Source of the DNA: Pedobacter sp. Leaf41
GTDB taxonomy: Bacteria; Bacteroidota; Bacteroidia; Sphingobacteriales; Sphingobacteriaceae
Direction of reading: 5' to 3'
Length of the DNA: 64,000 bases
Assembly (NCBI RefSeq): GCF_001422545.1
Contig: NZ_LMLE01000006.1
Span: 472,825 to 536,824 of the forward strand
The position numbers and the translations under genes are program-made. Under the pieces are notes generated by a model. That model had not been told where the DNA came from and ran no database searches. It was given only the letters and a program-made list of their open reading frames with translations. Below, in pieces: positions 35,828 to 44,738 of this stretch. Each line of letters begins with the position of its first letter. Within the stretch, counting starts at the first letter, position 1.

Positions 35828-35885
35828 AAAGGTTTTGAAAAGTACAAAGATTTCTCAGTGCCCCTGCGCTCTATTCGAAATGATG
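35828..35885. repeat. repeat A, right copy
   Basis: GGTTTTGAAAAGTACAAAGA is followed by TTTCTCAGTGCCCCTGCG and a TATTCGAAATGATGA end. It matches 35527-35583 in the same orientation. Confidence 0.6.
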
Positions 35886-35898
35886 ATTAGTTAGTAGT

Positions 35899-35937
35899 AA
35901 AAAAAAAGTCCGTTTGAGCAATTCAAACGGACTTTTT
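35899..35937. terminator. bidirectional terminator between convergent genes
   Basis: GTCCGTTTGA (35908-35917) pairs with TCAAACGGAC (35923-35932), with an A-run on the left and TTTTT on the right. It serves asnS on the minus strand and can stop plus-strand transcripts. Confidence 0.8.
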
Positions 35938-35975
35938 GTACAATTGGATTTTCGTTTTTATCCTTTTCGCTTCAA

Positions 35976-37424
35976 TTAAAACTCTGCGTTTTTAGGGAAA
36001 CGAGGGAATGCGATCACGTCGCGGATGTTTGTCATCCCGGTAACGAACAATACCAAACGTTCGAAGCCCAAACCGAAACCTGCATGTGGTGCCGATCCAA
36101 AACGGCGGGTATCTAAATACCACCACAACTCATCCTGTGGGATATTCATATCTTCCATACGTTTTGTTAAACGATCTAAACGTTCTTCACGTTGAGAACC
36201 GCCAATCATTTCGCCAATGCCTGGGAACAAAATATCCATAGCTGCTACAGTCTGTCTGCCTTCAGCATCTGGCTCATTCTGACGCATGTAGAAAGATTTA
36301 ATGTCAGCAGGGTAATCGGTTAAGATCACTGGTTTTTTGAAGTGTTTCTCCACCAAATATCTTTCGTGTTCACTTTGTAAATCTGCTCCCCACTCATCAA
36401 TTAAATATTTAAACTGTTTCTTTTGGTTTGGTTTAGATGATTTCAAAATTCTAATCGCTTCTGTATAAGTTAAACGTTCGAACTCGTTAGCTAAACAGAA
36501 ATCCAATTTTTCCAACAAACTAAATTCACTGCGCTCATTCTGAGGTTTTTGTTTATCCTCTTCAGCTAAACGCGTATTTAGAAATTCTAGTTCTTCTTTG
36601 CAGTTATCTAAAGCATATCTAATTACATACTTCATCATGTCTTCTGCAAGTTGCATGTTATCTTCCAAATCAGCGAAAGCCACTTCTGGCTCAATCATCC
36701 AAAACTCAGCCAGGTGGCGGGTAGTATTTGAGTTTTCGGCTCTAAAAGTAGGACCGAAGGTATAAATCTGTCCGAATGCCATTGCCGCCAATTCGCCTTC
36801 TAGCTGACCGGAAACGGTTAGGTTGGTGGCACGGGCGAAGAAATCCTGTGAAAAATCGACTTTCCCTTCATCAGTACGAGGAGTGTTGTCGAAATCTAAC
36901 GTTGTTACTTTAAACATTTCTCCCGCTCCTTCGGCATCACTTGCGGTAATCACTGGCGTGTGCATATAAACAAAACCACGCTCGTTGTAAAACTGGTGAA
37001 TGGCAAAAGCCAAAGCATGGCGAACTTTAAATACGGCATTAAAAGTATTGGTACGGAAACGCAAGTGGGCAATTTCACGTAAAAACTCCAAGCTGTGTTT
37101 TTTTGGTTGCAATGGAAATTTTTCAGGATCACTATCTCCCAAAATCTCAACCGTTGTTGCTTTGATTTCAACCGATTGGCCCTTTCCTAACGACTCGACC
37201 AATTTACCAGTTGCAGAGATAGCTGCACCGGTAGTTATTCTTTTTAACAGCTCTTCTGGTAAATTATTAAAATCAACTACAACCTGGATATTGCCCATGC
37301 AAGATCCATCATTTAAGGCAATGAATTGATTATTTCGGAAGGTTCTAACCCATCCCATAACCGTTACTTCTGTGTCAAATGCTGTCGACTTTAATAAATC
37401 TTTAATTTGCTGTCTCTTAATCAT
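35976..37424 (-). CDS. asnS: asparaginyl-tRNA synthetase
   Basis: A 482-residue class IIb synthetase that charges tRNA-Asn. The N-terminal OB-fold anticodon-binding domain (about residues 1-110) contains [14 protein letters not shown]. The catalytic domain follows with motif 2 ([21 protein letters not shown]) and motif 3 at the C-terminus ([10 protein letters not shown]). The HLAEFWM signature separates AsnRS from AspRS. The start is ATG 37422-37424; the reading frame extends 34 codons upstream into a low-complexity leader that lacks family similarity. Confidence 0.97.
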   Translation of the reverse strand: MIKRQQIKDLLKSTAFDTEVTVMGWVRTFRNNQFIALNDGSCMGNIQVVVDFNNLPEELLKRITTGAAISATGKLVESLGKGQSVEIKATTVEILGDSDPEKFPLQPKKHSLEFLREIAHLRFRTNTFNAVFKVRHALAFAIHQFYNERGFVYMHTPVITASDAEGAGEMFKVTTLDFDNTPRTDEGKVDFSQDFFARATNLTVSGQLEGELAAMAFGQIYTFGPTFRAENSNTTRHLAEFWMIEPEVAFADLEDNMQLAEDMMKYVIRYALDNCKEELEFLNTRLAEEDKQKPQNERSEFSLLEKLDFCLANEFERLTYTEAIRILKSSKPNQKKQFKYLIDEWGADLQSEHERYLVEKHFKKPVILTDYPADIKSFYMRQNEPDAEGRQTVAAMDILFPGIGEMIGGSQREERLDRLTKRMEDMNIPQDELWWYLDTRRFGSAPHAGFGLGFERLVLFVTGMTNIRDVIAFPRFPKNAEF

Positions 37425-37587
37425 ATTGTTATTTGTAAAAGCCGCAAATTTATGAAAAAAAATGAGGTTAAATTGTTGTATTGCTAAATTGTTTGATTGT
37501 TGAAAGTTACTAACGCTAATAAACAAACTGCCTTTTAGTGTTAGTAACTTTACATTGCCAATTGATAACCGAAAACTATCAATGAAT

Positions 37588-39234
37588 TTATTTTTCCATC
37601 GACTTATCTCTTGCTGCTTTAAACTCTGATCCGGCTTTCCATTGCGGAAAAGTAGTTTCGTTGCTTAATTTGTAACCTACAGTAAATAGGATGTTGGCAA
37701 TTTGCGCAAAGCCTTTCGTGTTCATTTGTGGCGAGTAAGCATCTGAAGGTTGGTGGTAATGTTTTTCATTATAGCCCAGTCTTTGTTCTTGTCCCCATTT
37801 AGCGCCATGTTCCTTGCTGTTGAAGCCATTCACGATATCGATTGCGGGTACACCCACTTTTGCAAAATTGAAATGATCAGAACGATAGTAGCTTCCGGCA
37901 CTTGGGCGGGTGTCGCCAACTGCTTCCAAATTATTATCCTTGAGTAGGCTAATGATATAATCTTCCACTTCGTTTTGGCCTTTTCCTTTAATAGAAATGT
38001 CTTTCGTTTCGCCATAGAACCCTAGCGCATCCATATTTAAGTTGGCTACCGTTTTATTTAATGGATAGATTGGGTTTAAGGCATAATATTCCGAACCTAG
38101 CAAACCTTGTTCTTCACCAGTTACTGCCAGAAATACAATAGATCTTTCTGGCTTTTCTGTTGATTCCTGAAAAGCTTTGGCGATAGACAGCATTGCTGCA
38201 ACACCGCTTGCATTATCTACAGCGCCATTGTAGATAGAATCGCCATTAACTTTTGGTCCGATGCCGAAATGATCCCAGTGTGCGGAGTAAATAACCGTTT
38301 CTTCTGGTCGCTTGCTTCCTTTAATAATTCCGATTACATTTTGCGAAGTGGAATATTTGTATTTATTGTTTAAAGTTACAGTTACCTTTTGGTTTAGCGG
38401 AACAGCTTTAAAATCCTTTCGTCGGGCATACTCACGAATATCTCCGGCGATTCCAGCATTAGCCAGTAACTTTGTTGCCGCTTGCTCCGTCATCCAGCCT
38501 TCGAGTTTACATCTTGATTTGTGTTTGTCGGCAGCCTGTAGGTATAACCTTGCACCCGTATTGCTATTGGTAATCACCGACCAGCCGTAGCTAGCAGGTT
38601 CTGTTTGATGTATAATGATTACGCCAGCAGCGCCTTGCCTTGCAGCTTCTTCGTATTTGTACATCCAGCGGCCATAATAAGTCATGGTGTCGCCTCTGAA
38701 ATACATTTTATCTTTTGCGTTAAAACCAGGATCACTGATTAATACCACGACTGTTTTACCCTTTACATCCAGGTTTTTGTAGTCATTCCAGTTAAATTCT
38801 GGTGCCACAATACCGAAGCCCGCAAAAACAAGCGGTGAATTTTTTAATTGAATGGTATCCTGTTCTCGTCTGGTAAATGCAACGAAATCATCAACCGCTT
38901 TAAATTCCAATTTTTCTTTCCCGCCAGTAATTTCCATTTTTTCTGATGGGGTAGAAGTGATTTCTACCATGGGCACTTTTTGAATGTAATTGCCATTGTT
39001 GCCAGGTTCTACTCCGGCTGTTTTTAGTGCCAAAGAAATATAATTTACAGTTTTAGTTTCGCCAACCGTAAATGGGCGCCTGCCTTGTAGTGAATCATCA
39101 GCTAAAACAGCAAGGTGTTGTTTTATTGTTTCTGGATTTATGGGGCCTAAGCTTTTAGATTTTTTTTCTTCTTTACAGCCGAAAATGAGAGCGATGCTCA
39201 ATGCAGCTAAGCTTAATATTTTAATTTTGCTCAT
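37588..39234 (-). CDS. M28 family zinc peptidase (lipoprotein)
   Basis: A 548-residue predicted lipoprotein (lipobox IFGC, Cys20). A protease-associated domain (about 130-260) is inserted before the M28 aminopeptidase domain. The co-catalytic zinc residues are in place: H319 and D321 (AHWDHFG), D340 (VDNASG), catalytic E374/E375 (GEEQGLLGS), D402 (MDALG) and H454 (SDHFNF). It probably removes N-terminal amino acids from peptides outside the cytoplasm, anchored to a membrane. Specificity is unknown. Confidence 0.92.
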   Translation of the reverse strand: MSKIKILSLAALSIALIFGCKEEKKSKSLGPINPETIKQHLAVLADDSLQGRRPFTVGETKTVNYISLALKTAGVEPGNNGNYIQKVPMVEITSTPSEKMEITGGKEKLEFKAVDDFVAFTRREQDTIQLKNSPLVFAGFGIVAPEFNWNDYKNLDVKGKTVVVLISDPGFNAKDKMYFRGDTMTYYGRWMYKYEEAARQGAAGVIIIHQTEPASYGWSVITNSNTGARLYLQAADKHKSRCKLEGWMTEQAATKLLANAGIAGDIREYARRKDFKAVPLNQKVTVTLNNKYKYSTSQNVIGIIKGSKRPEETVIYSAHWDHFGIGPKVNGDSIYNGAVDNASGVAAMLSIAKAFQESTEKPERSIVFLAVTGEEQGLLGSEYYALNPIYPLNKTVANLNMDALGFYGETKDISIKGKGQNEVEDYIISLLKDNNLEAVGDTRPSAGSYYRSDHFNFAKVGVPAIDIVNGFNSKEHGAKWGQEQRLGYNEKHYHQPSDAYSPQMNTKGFAQIANILFTVGYKLSNETTFPQWKAGSEFKAARDKSMEK

Positions 39235-39456
39235 ATTATTGTGCGATTAATAAATAAGTCATCGGATGAATATAAGCAAAATGGAGATATTCCTCCAATG
39301 ACTCATTAATGAAGGTATTTCAATGCAAGCAAAACAAAGATCTAACTATATGAATTTATCGGATGAATACGTCTAAAACGCAGATATCAATCAGGTGAAC
39401 AAATTGTTTTATGCCGGCAATCTTGCCTGGTCCTTAAATCTTGAAAATCCTGATCT

Positions 39457-40443
39457 CTATTGTTGTTGCTGTTGCTGCATGGCTTCCATATATTGCTGGT
39501 AGCTGTTTTGCTTTCTAACGGTAGTCGCTAATCCTGATGGTTTGGTATAATTTACTTCTTTGGGTTGGAAATAATTCTCATTGTCATTAAAATCTTCATC
39601 GTTATAACCTACCGATACATTTACTTCCATAATGTGCTCAAAACCACCTTTATAAACGCCTTTTACAGGTGAGCAATCGGCAAAATTTCGGCCAACTGCC
39701 AAACGAACATGATTTTCATTGGCGATGCAATTGTTGGTAGGGTCGAGACCTAACCATCCATATTCTGGCAAATAGGCTTCTGCCCAGGCATGGGTTGCGC
39801 CTTCACCACGCATGCCATCTCGGTTCGGGCAAATGTATCCACTTACATATCGCGATGGGATACCCGTTAACCTTAACATAGCAGTAAGCACATGTGCAAA
39901 ATCCTGGCAAACACCGGCTTTCAATTTTAAAATTTCTTCAATGGTGGTATCTACTGCAGTAATTCCTTTAATGTATTCGAAATTGCTGAAAACGTGTGCA
40001 CAGTATTTAACTGCTGTTTGATATGGCGTATCTTCTGCTGCTTTAATGGATAAAGCGGTTTCTTTAAGTTGAGTTATTCCCGTAAAAGATTCTTGTCTCA
40101 AATAATCAATATAAGGCACTTCGTATCTGATGGCCGCTAAACTATTCCACTGTTCGCTGCTAAACATATCATCTTGAGGCAGTGGTTTAGGGAAAGTTTC
40201 TACACTAACCTTTGAAAATATTTTCAACTGTGTGTGGGGTTCATTTTGCGTAAAAGTTCCTACCTCGTTTCCATAATAATCTATGAAAATTTCAATCTCC
40301 GGACTACCTGAAATGTTAAGGTCGTGTTTAACCACCTTTTGGAAATCGTCTTTTATAGGAAACAAAATAATCTGATTAGCGCTATCCCGAACCGGCGACT
40401 CGTATTTATAATTGGTGATATGTTTAATTTTAAAAATTGGCAT
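39457..40443 (-). CDS. transglutaminase-like protein of the alpha-E/ATP-grasp operon
   Basis: A 328-residue cytoplasmic protein. The N-terminal bacterial transglutaminase-associated beta domain (residues 1-100) is followed by a transglutaminase-like core with C179 (KAGVCQDFAH), H218 (ATHAWAEAY) and D234 (LDPTN), the full thiol-protease triad. Such proteins cleave or transfer on amide bonds. It is the last gene of the ATP-grasp/alpha-E operon, 40 bp after the alpha-E gene, as seen in many bacteria. The C-terminus ends in six glutamines after MEAM, a likely slippage-prone tract. Confidence 0.9.
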   Translation of the reverse strand: MPIFKIKHITNYKYESPVRDSANQIILFPIKDDFQKVVKHDLNISGSPEIEIFIDYYGNEVGTFTQNEPHTQLKIFSKVSVETFPKPLPQDDMFSSEQWNSLAAIRYEVPYIDYLRQESFTGITQLKETALSIKAAEDTPYQTAVKYCAHVFSNFEYIKGITAVDTTIEEILKLKAGVCQDFAHVLTAMLRLTGIPSRYVSGYICPNRDGMRGEGATHAWAEAYLPEYGWLGLDPTNNCIANENHVRLAVGRNFADCSPVKGVYKGGFEHIMEVNVSVGYNDEDFNDNENYFQPKEVNYTKPSGLATTVRKQNSYQQYMEAMQQQQQQ

Positions 40444-40483
40444 AGTGATGTTGGTTATTATCTATCGGGATGATTATTTAAGA

Positions 40484-41419
40484 CTATGAATTTGCGAAAT
40501 AATATTCGTTTAAAAGGTTTCCGATGCCAAAAAGTTCAGCCCGGATTTCAGTTAAATAATCATGCAGTTGCTCTTCTTCCATTGTGTTAACCGAACTATA
40601 GGTAATCATACTTTTCAAGCGACCTATTTTAAACGACAAGTTGTTGTAATGTTCAATATTACTTTCGCTTTTTAACCTGCTAAAATACCTTTCGATATTG
40701 TGCATCGAGTAAAGTGCCGATCGAGGAAAATCGTTATTTAACATCACTAATTCGATGATATTCTTAGCATCAAAGCCTTGTCTATAGGTTTTCAAATAAA
40801 GCTCATAACCACCTAACGATAAAAGTAAATGTTTCCAGTAAGAGATATCAGTTAACAGATCCGGGTTGTCGCTGATGGAACTGAATTTAATATCTAAAAT
40901 ATCAACAGATTGAATACTTCTTTCCAAATGTTTCCCGATTTTCATAAAACTTCGGCTTTCGCCACGTTCCATAGCGCTATCTGCCGTTCCGTGGTAAAGC
41001 ATTACTTGTTTAATCAAAATATCCAGCGCTGTAATTGGATCATCCTTTTGTACATACCACAACAACTTTTCGTCTTTTACGGTGTGGTAATATTCGTTTA
41101 AACATTGCCATAAATCTTTAGGAATGTGCTCTTGTACGCTTCTTGCATTTTCTCTGGCCAACGTTACAATATTTAAAATCGAATTTGGGTTTTCACGGTT
41201 CAATAATAAATATTCAATCACGGCTCTGCTATCGTGCTGAATGTTTAATAGTTCGTTTTCATCATCAGCAGAAAAAATCCTGATCACGGGTTTCCAGGTA
41301 AATTCCTGGATGGTATCTTGCGATGAGGCATAATTTATTTTTAGCATGCGAAGCATACCATCGCTACGCTCCACATACCTGCTCAACCAATATAAGCTTG
41401 ATGCTACTCTACTTAACAT
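40484..41419 (-). CDS. alpha-E domain-containing protein
   Basis: A 311-residue, almost entirely helical protein of the alpha-E family (formerly DUF403). The characteristic start MLSRVASSLYWLSRYVERSDG is seen as MLSRVASSLYWL then YVERSDG. The biochemical role is unknown. It is almost always encoded between a circularly permuted ATP-grasp and a transglutaminase-like protein, as here. It has been proposed to work with the ATP-grasp enzyme in making a peptide-like metabolite or protein tag. It starts nine bases after the ATP-grasp stop. Confidence 0.93.
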   Translation of the reverse strand: MLSRVASSLYWLSRYVERSDGMLRMLKINYASSQDTIQEFTWKPVIRIFSADDENELLNIQHDSRAVIEYLLLNRENPNSILNIVTLARENARSVQEHIPKDLWQCLNEYYHTVKDEKLLWYVQKDDPITALDILIKQVMLYHGTADSAMERGESRSFMKIGKHLERSIQSVDILDIKFSSISDNPDLLTDISYWKHLLLSLGGYELYLKTYRQGFDAKNIIELVMLNNDFPRSALYSMHNIERYFSRLKSESNIEHYNNLSFKIGRLKSMITYSSVNTMEEEQLHDYLTEIRAELFGIGNLLNEYYFANS

Positions 41420-41428
41420 ATTTTTATT

Positions 41429-42877
41429 CTAAGAAGTTAAAACCCATGTATCTTTACTGCCGCCGCCTTGCGAACTGTTTACCACCAAAGAGCCTTCTTT
41501 CAGGGCCACCCGGGTTAATCCACCGGGAACAATGGAAATTCCATCCGGTCCGTTTAGTGCAAAAGGGCGTAAATCGATTCTTCTTGGTGCCAGTTTTCCG
41601 TTAATAAAGCAGGGAGCAGATGATAGGCTTATAGTTGGCTGAGCGATGAAATTTCGGGGATCTTTTAGAATTTCCAGTTTGTAATCATCTGTTTCCTGTT
41701 CCGAAGCTGCATGCCCCATTAACATGCCGTAACCGCCACTTCCATTGGTTTTTTTAATCACCATCGTGTTGATGTTCTGAAAAACATAATCCAATTCATC
41801 GCGGTTGCTTAACTGGTACGTGGGTACATTTTTTAGTATGGGTTCTTCGTTCAAATAATATTTAATCATATCCGGCACGTAGGTGTAAACTGCTTTATCG
41901 TCAGCAACGCCATTTCCAACGGCATTTACGATGGCTACATTGCCTTTTCGATAAGCGCCCATTAATCCTGCTACGCCTAAAACACTGTTGGGGTTAAACA
42001 CCAGCGGATCGAGGTAATCATCATCTACCCGGCGATAAATTACATCAACCTGTTGCAGGCCTGTGGTGGTTTTCATGAAAACTTTCTGGTTTTTAACCAC
42101 TAAATCCCGGCCTTCTACCAATTCAACACCCATCAATCGGGCTAGCGTAGTGTGTTCGTAGTAGGCGGAATTGTACATTCCCGGGCTTAAAAGCACAATC
42201 GTCGGGTTTGATACCGCTCTTGGGGAAAGCGCCACCAGGTTTTTGTAAAGGATGGCGGGGTATTCGGTTACACTTCTTACGCCGCATTGCGGAATCAAAT
42301 CAGGGAATAGTCTTTTCGTTATTTCCCTGTTTTCAAGCATATAACTCACCCCTGATGGGGTCCGCAGATTATCTTCAAGTACATAGAAGGTGCCGTCGTG
42401 GTCCCGGATCAGATCAATGCCAGCAATGTGGATATAAATGTCGTGAAGTACATTCACATTGTGCATCTCTCTTAAAAAGTGTGGGCACGAATAAATTACA
42501 TTGATAGGTACAATTTGATCCTTGATGATAAATTGATTGCTATACACATCTTTTAAGAAAAGATTCAAAGCCTTTAAACGCTGTTTAATTCCTTTTTCAA
42601 TAAACGACCATTCACTCGAGGTGATGATGCGGGGGATGATATCGAAAGGAAAAATCTTTTCAATTCCTTCACCGCTATCGTACACGGTGAAAGTAATACC
42701 CTGACTCATGAAGAGTTTTTTTGCCAACTCTTCTTTTTTGTTTAGGTTTTCGAGAGATTCTTTAGAGAAATTATTGATGAAGTTTGAATAGTGATTTCTG
42801 TAATTGTCACTATTTAAAAACATTTCATCATAAGTTTGGGGATGATTTAAGTAATTTTTTATAAAATCTTCTATCAT
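41429..42877 (-). CDS. circularly permuted type 2 ATP-grasp protein
   Basis: A 482-residue protein of the CP_ATPgrasp family (DUF404/DUF407 type). Visible blocks include TFTVYDSGEGIEKIFPFD near residues 58-75, FIHI-like HDIYIHIAGIDLIRD near 143-157, VLEDNLRTPSGVSYMLENR as the metal/ATP-binding block, and VIKKTNGSGGYGML near 375-388 as the phosphate-binding lysine/glycine loop. ATP-grasp enzymes form amide bonds through acyl-phosphates. It is the first gene of the three-gene operon, with a terminator-rich gap upstream. Confidence 0.93.
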   Translation of the reverse strand: MIEDFIKNYLNHPQTYDEMFLNSDNYRNHYSNFINNFSKESLENLNKKEELAKKLFMSQGITFTVYDSGEGIEKIFPFDIIPRIITSSEWSFIEKGIKQRLKALNLFLKDVYSNQFIIKDQIVPINVIYSCPHFLREMHNVNVLHDIYIHIAGIDLIRDHDGTFYVLEDNLRTPSGVSYMLENREITKRLFPDLIPQCGVRSVTEYPAILYKNLVALSPRAVSNPTIVLLSPGMYNSAYYEHTTLARLMGVELVEGRDLVVKNQKVFMKTTTGLQQVDVIYRRVDDDYLDPLVFNPNSVLGVAGLMGAYRKGNVAIVNAVGNGVADDKAVYTYVPDMIKYYLNEEPILKNVPTYQLSNRDELDYVFQNINTMVIKKTNGSGGYGMLMGHAASEQETDDYKLEILKDPRNFIAQPTISLSSAPCFINGKLAPRRIDLRPFALNGPDGISIVPGGLTRVALKEGSLVVNSSQGGGSKDTWVLTS

Positions 42878-43047
42878 TTGACTTAAATATTTTGTTAAAG
42901 TATGATTTTGAAAGTAAAAAATGAGTTTTTTCTAATAAAAAATTGTAATTAAATGTTTTTATGGTATTTTTTGGAGGTATTATAGTCTGTTTTGTAGTTG
43001 TATTTTCTATTTCTTTATGAATATTTTAATTTATTTATAAATATTAC

Positions 43048-43077
43048 TTGCTTATATGAATAAAGTTTGTACTTTTG
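43048..43077 (+). promoter_or_regulatory. Bacteroidota-type promoter with no gene downstream
   Basis: TTG at 43048-43050, 19 bases, then TACTTTTG at 43070-43077. This fits the Bacteroidota TTG-N19-TAnnTTTG consensus. Transcription would begin near 43081. Confidence 0.55.
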
Positions 43078-43080
43078 TAA

Positions 43081-43141
43081 TGCTCGTTAATTATTATTAT
43101 ATATTTGGTTTAAAAAAAGCGCTGGCAACGGCGCTTTTTTT
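43081..43141 (+). ncRNA. candidate small RNA (promoter to terminator unit)
   Basis: A roughly 60-nt transcript is predicted from the promoter at 43048-43077 to the terminator at 43112-43141. It would consist of an AU-rich 30-nt leader and a GCGC hairpin with a U7 tail. No reading frame with a plausible ribosome-binding site is present. Read-through would extend it to the next hairpin at 43199-43236. Confidence 0.3.
43112..43141 (+). terminator. rho-independent terminator (GCGC hairpin)
   Basis: AAAAAAAGCGC, loop TGGCAACG, then GCGCTTTTTTT. The A-run and T-run make it potentially bidirectional. Confidence 0.75.
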
Positions 43142-43198
43142 ATAAAACTCTTCAGACTTATTCATAATCAACATAAAACCAAACCAACTAAACTAAAA

Positions 43199-43236
43199 GA
43201 AGCTTTCAAGTGATCACTTGGAAGCTTTCTTTTTTA
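43199..43236 (+). terminator. strong hairpin with T-run
   Basis: AAGCTTTCAAGTGA pairs with TCACTTGGAAGCTT with a single mismatch, followed by TCTTTTTT. No gene lies directly upstream on the plus strand apart from the candidate small RNA. Confidence 0.7.
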
Positions 43237-43268
43237 ATAAGGCTTTAGTTTGGGAATAATGCACAAAA

Positions 43269-43305
43269 AAAAAGACCATCTTGAGGTTAATCAAGATGGT
43301 CTTTT
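43269..43305. terminator. bidirectional terminator downstream of ferritin
   Basis: AAAAGACCATCTTGA, loop GGTTAA, then TCAAGATGGTCTTTT. It is a perfect stem with A/T flanks on both sides. It lies 28 bp past the ferritin stop. Confidence 0.8.
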
Positions 43306-43332
43306 AAAGATATGTTTTGTTGATTGTTATTA

Positions 43333-43860
43333 TTAATCTTCCGAATAGGTAATTTTATTCACATGTTTGTCTATTTCCCATCTTCCAGTTCCTTCTTCAC
43401 CAATCACTTCGAATAGTTCAAGCGCTCTACGTGCTTTATATTCTTCTTCACGTTGCTCTTTCAAGAACCAGTTCAAGAATTCCATGGTTACGAAATCTTG
43501 TTCTTTATGGCATCTCGCCGCTAAATTTTTAAAACTTTGCGTAATTGCAATTTCTGCCTCAAGTGCATCTTCAAATACTTCTCTAAAACCTGCAAAGTCT
43601 GTTTTAATTCCTGTAACTTCCGGAGAGATTGCATTGCCACCCATATCTAAAACGTATTTGAACAATTTTAATTGGTGCATTCTTTCTTCTTCAGATTGTT
43701 TTGTGAAATAATCTGCAGAGAAATCGTAGCCTTGTTGGTTACACCAAGACGCCATTGATAAATATAGTGATGAAGAGTGAGCTTCTTTTTTTATTTGCTG
43801 ATTTAAAAGTGTTTCGATATCCTGAGATATTAAACATTTTATACGCATAAGATCTTTCAT
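43333..43860 (-). CDS. ferritin (non-heme, FtnA-like)
   Basis: A 175-residue four-helix iron-storage ferritin. The ferroxidase ligands are visible: the glutamate in KKEAHSSSLYL near residue 26, the EEERMHQ helix near residues 57-63 (Glu and His), and EQREEEYKA in the fourth helix. It oxidises Fe(II) and stores it in a 24-subunit shell. The N-terminus MKDLMRIK offers a second ATG four codons in. A TACATTTG (-7 type) on the minus strand at 43885-43892 could be part of its promoter. Confidence 0.93.
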   Translation of the reverse strand: MKDLMRIKCLISQDIETLLNQQIKKEAHSSSLYLSMASWCNQQGYDFSADYFTKQSEEERMHQLKLFKYVLDMGGNAISPEVTGIKTDFAGFREVFEDALEAEIAITQSFKNLAARCHKEQDFVTMEFLNWFLKEQREEEYKARRALELFEVIGEEGTGRWEIDKHVNKITYSED

Positions 43861-44297
43861 AATTTCTGTGCTTTAATAACAATACAAATGTAAAACGAAA
43901 TTGTTCAATTATACTATTTATTTGCTATATGAAATTAGTCTAAATTGCTGATAATAAGTTATTTGTAATGAGTTTAAATAATGACAATGTTCGGCGTATT
44001 TTGCTGAATAACGTTTAACGGATACCGATTGGAAGACAGGGAGATAGTACTTTGATTTGAAGTAAAAGCCCGATAGCGCAACGAACAAGTTAAGGATGAA
44101 GATGCAAAAATGAAGGCGAAAATATTAGAGATTGACTAGTTGAGCAGGAAGGTGAACAGGTAAACGCCGGGGATAAAGAAGAAAATCGACTACTTTCTAA
44201 CGGATATAAAGCACCAATTGATTATTCAGAAATATACTAGTGAGTATTGATTCAATGAATGAACAACAAATGAACTACCGGCGATTAAACCAATGAT
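43861..44297. other. gene-free region, possible decayed coding remnant
   Basis: About 440 bp. The first part holds the ferritin promoter region. Between about 44070 and 44280 one plus-strand frame reads NEQVKDEDAKMKAKILEID and later GIKKKIDYFLTDIKH, but is broken by several stops. The composition is lysine-rich like a coiled-coil gene remnant, but no family is recognisable. Confidence 0.35.
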
Positions 44298-44657
44298 CTA
44301 ATAAACTAATCTATAAAGACAATCGCTAAGCAGGTGGTTGAGTTTGAACATGGTAAATGCGCCTTGCAGTAAATCTTTTAAAGCAACAATTTCCAGTGCA
44401 CTTAATAAGTAAATATGCTCGCAACCATTAAAAGTTACCAACTCGAAATCAGCCCGGAGTGTATTTAGTAAAAGCTCTTCGATGTCGATTTGCTCCACTA
44501 CCTTTTTTAGTTTTTGTAACGACAGGCAATTATATTTGGCAAACTTTCCACCAAAGTCAACATAAAAGCAATTTAATTTATCTGATTGATAAACAGAGCC
44601 ATGTGCATTTGAGAATACGTTAACCAGTTCATTAATATCAATACAAGCTTTTTCCAT
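44298..44657 (-). CDS. uncharacterised small protein
   Basis: A 119-residue protein of unknown function, apparently cytoplasmic, with no signal or membrane segment. A GSVYQS..NCFYVDFGGKFAKYNCLSL stretch suggests a short beta-sheet followed by the helix KLKKVVEQIDIEELL. The C-terminal half is helical and hydrophobic. Similar small proteins occur in Bacteroidota as hypothetical proteins. The start is ATG 44655-44657; the frame extends three codons to a TTG. It stands alone between a gene-free stretch and the GNAT gene. Confidence 0.55.
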   Translation of the reverse strand: MEKACIDINELVNVFSNAHGSVYQSDKLNCFYVDFGGKFAKYNCLSLQKLKKVVEQIDIEELLLNTLRADFELVTFNGCEHIYLLSALEIVALKDLLQGAFTMFKLNHLLSDCLYRLVY

Positions 44658-44738
44658 GTATTGCAAAAATTGGCATTATTTAGATTAAATACAAATAAAA
44701 ACAAAAATAAATTTTCGAACTGACATCAAGCTGTTCAT

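Larger units (their letters stand above)
35385..35975. other. intergenic region with nested repeats
   Basis: About 590 bp between convergent genes. It contains a terminator near 35412-35440, a nested A-B-B'-A' repeat structure (35527-35885) and a second terminator (35899-35937). A 97-codon reading frame (35437-35730) crosses the repeats and resembles no protein family. Confidence 0.65.
42878..43332. other. intergenic region with promoter and three terminators
   Basis: About 455 bp with no protein gene. It contains a good promoter match at 43048-43077, a hairpin terminator 35 bp later (43112-43141), a second strong hairpin with T-run (43199-43236) and the ferritin terminator (43269-43305). 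The stretch 42900-43045 is AT-rich with nothing recognised. Confidence 0.6.

Noticed and set aside
39457..42877. Defence island or RiPP cluster around the ATP-grasp gene
   Set aside because: No precursor peptide, exporter, nuclease or restriction gene is adjacent; the three-gene set is found widely as a stand-alone operon.
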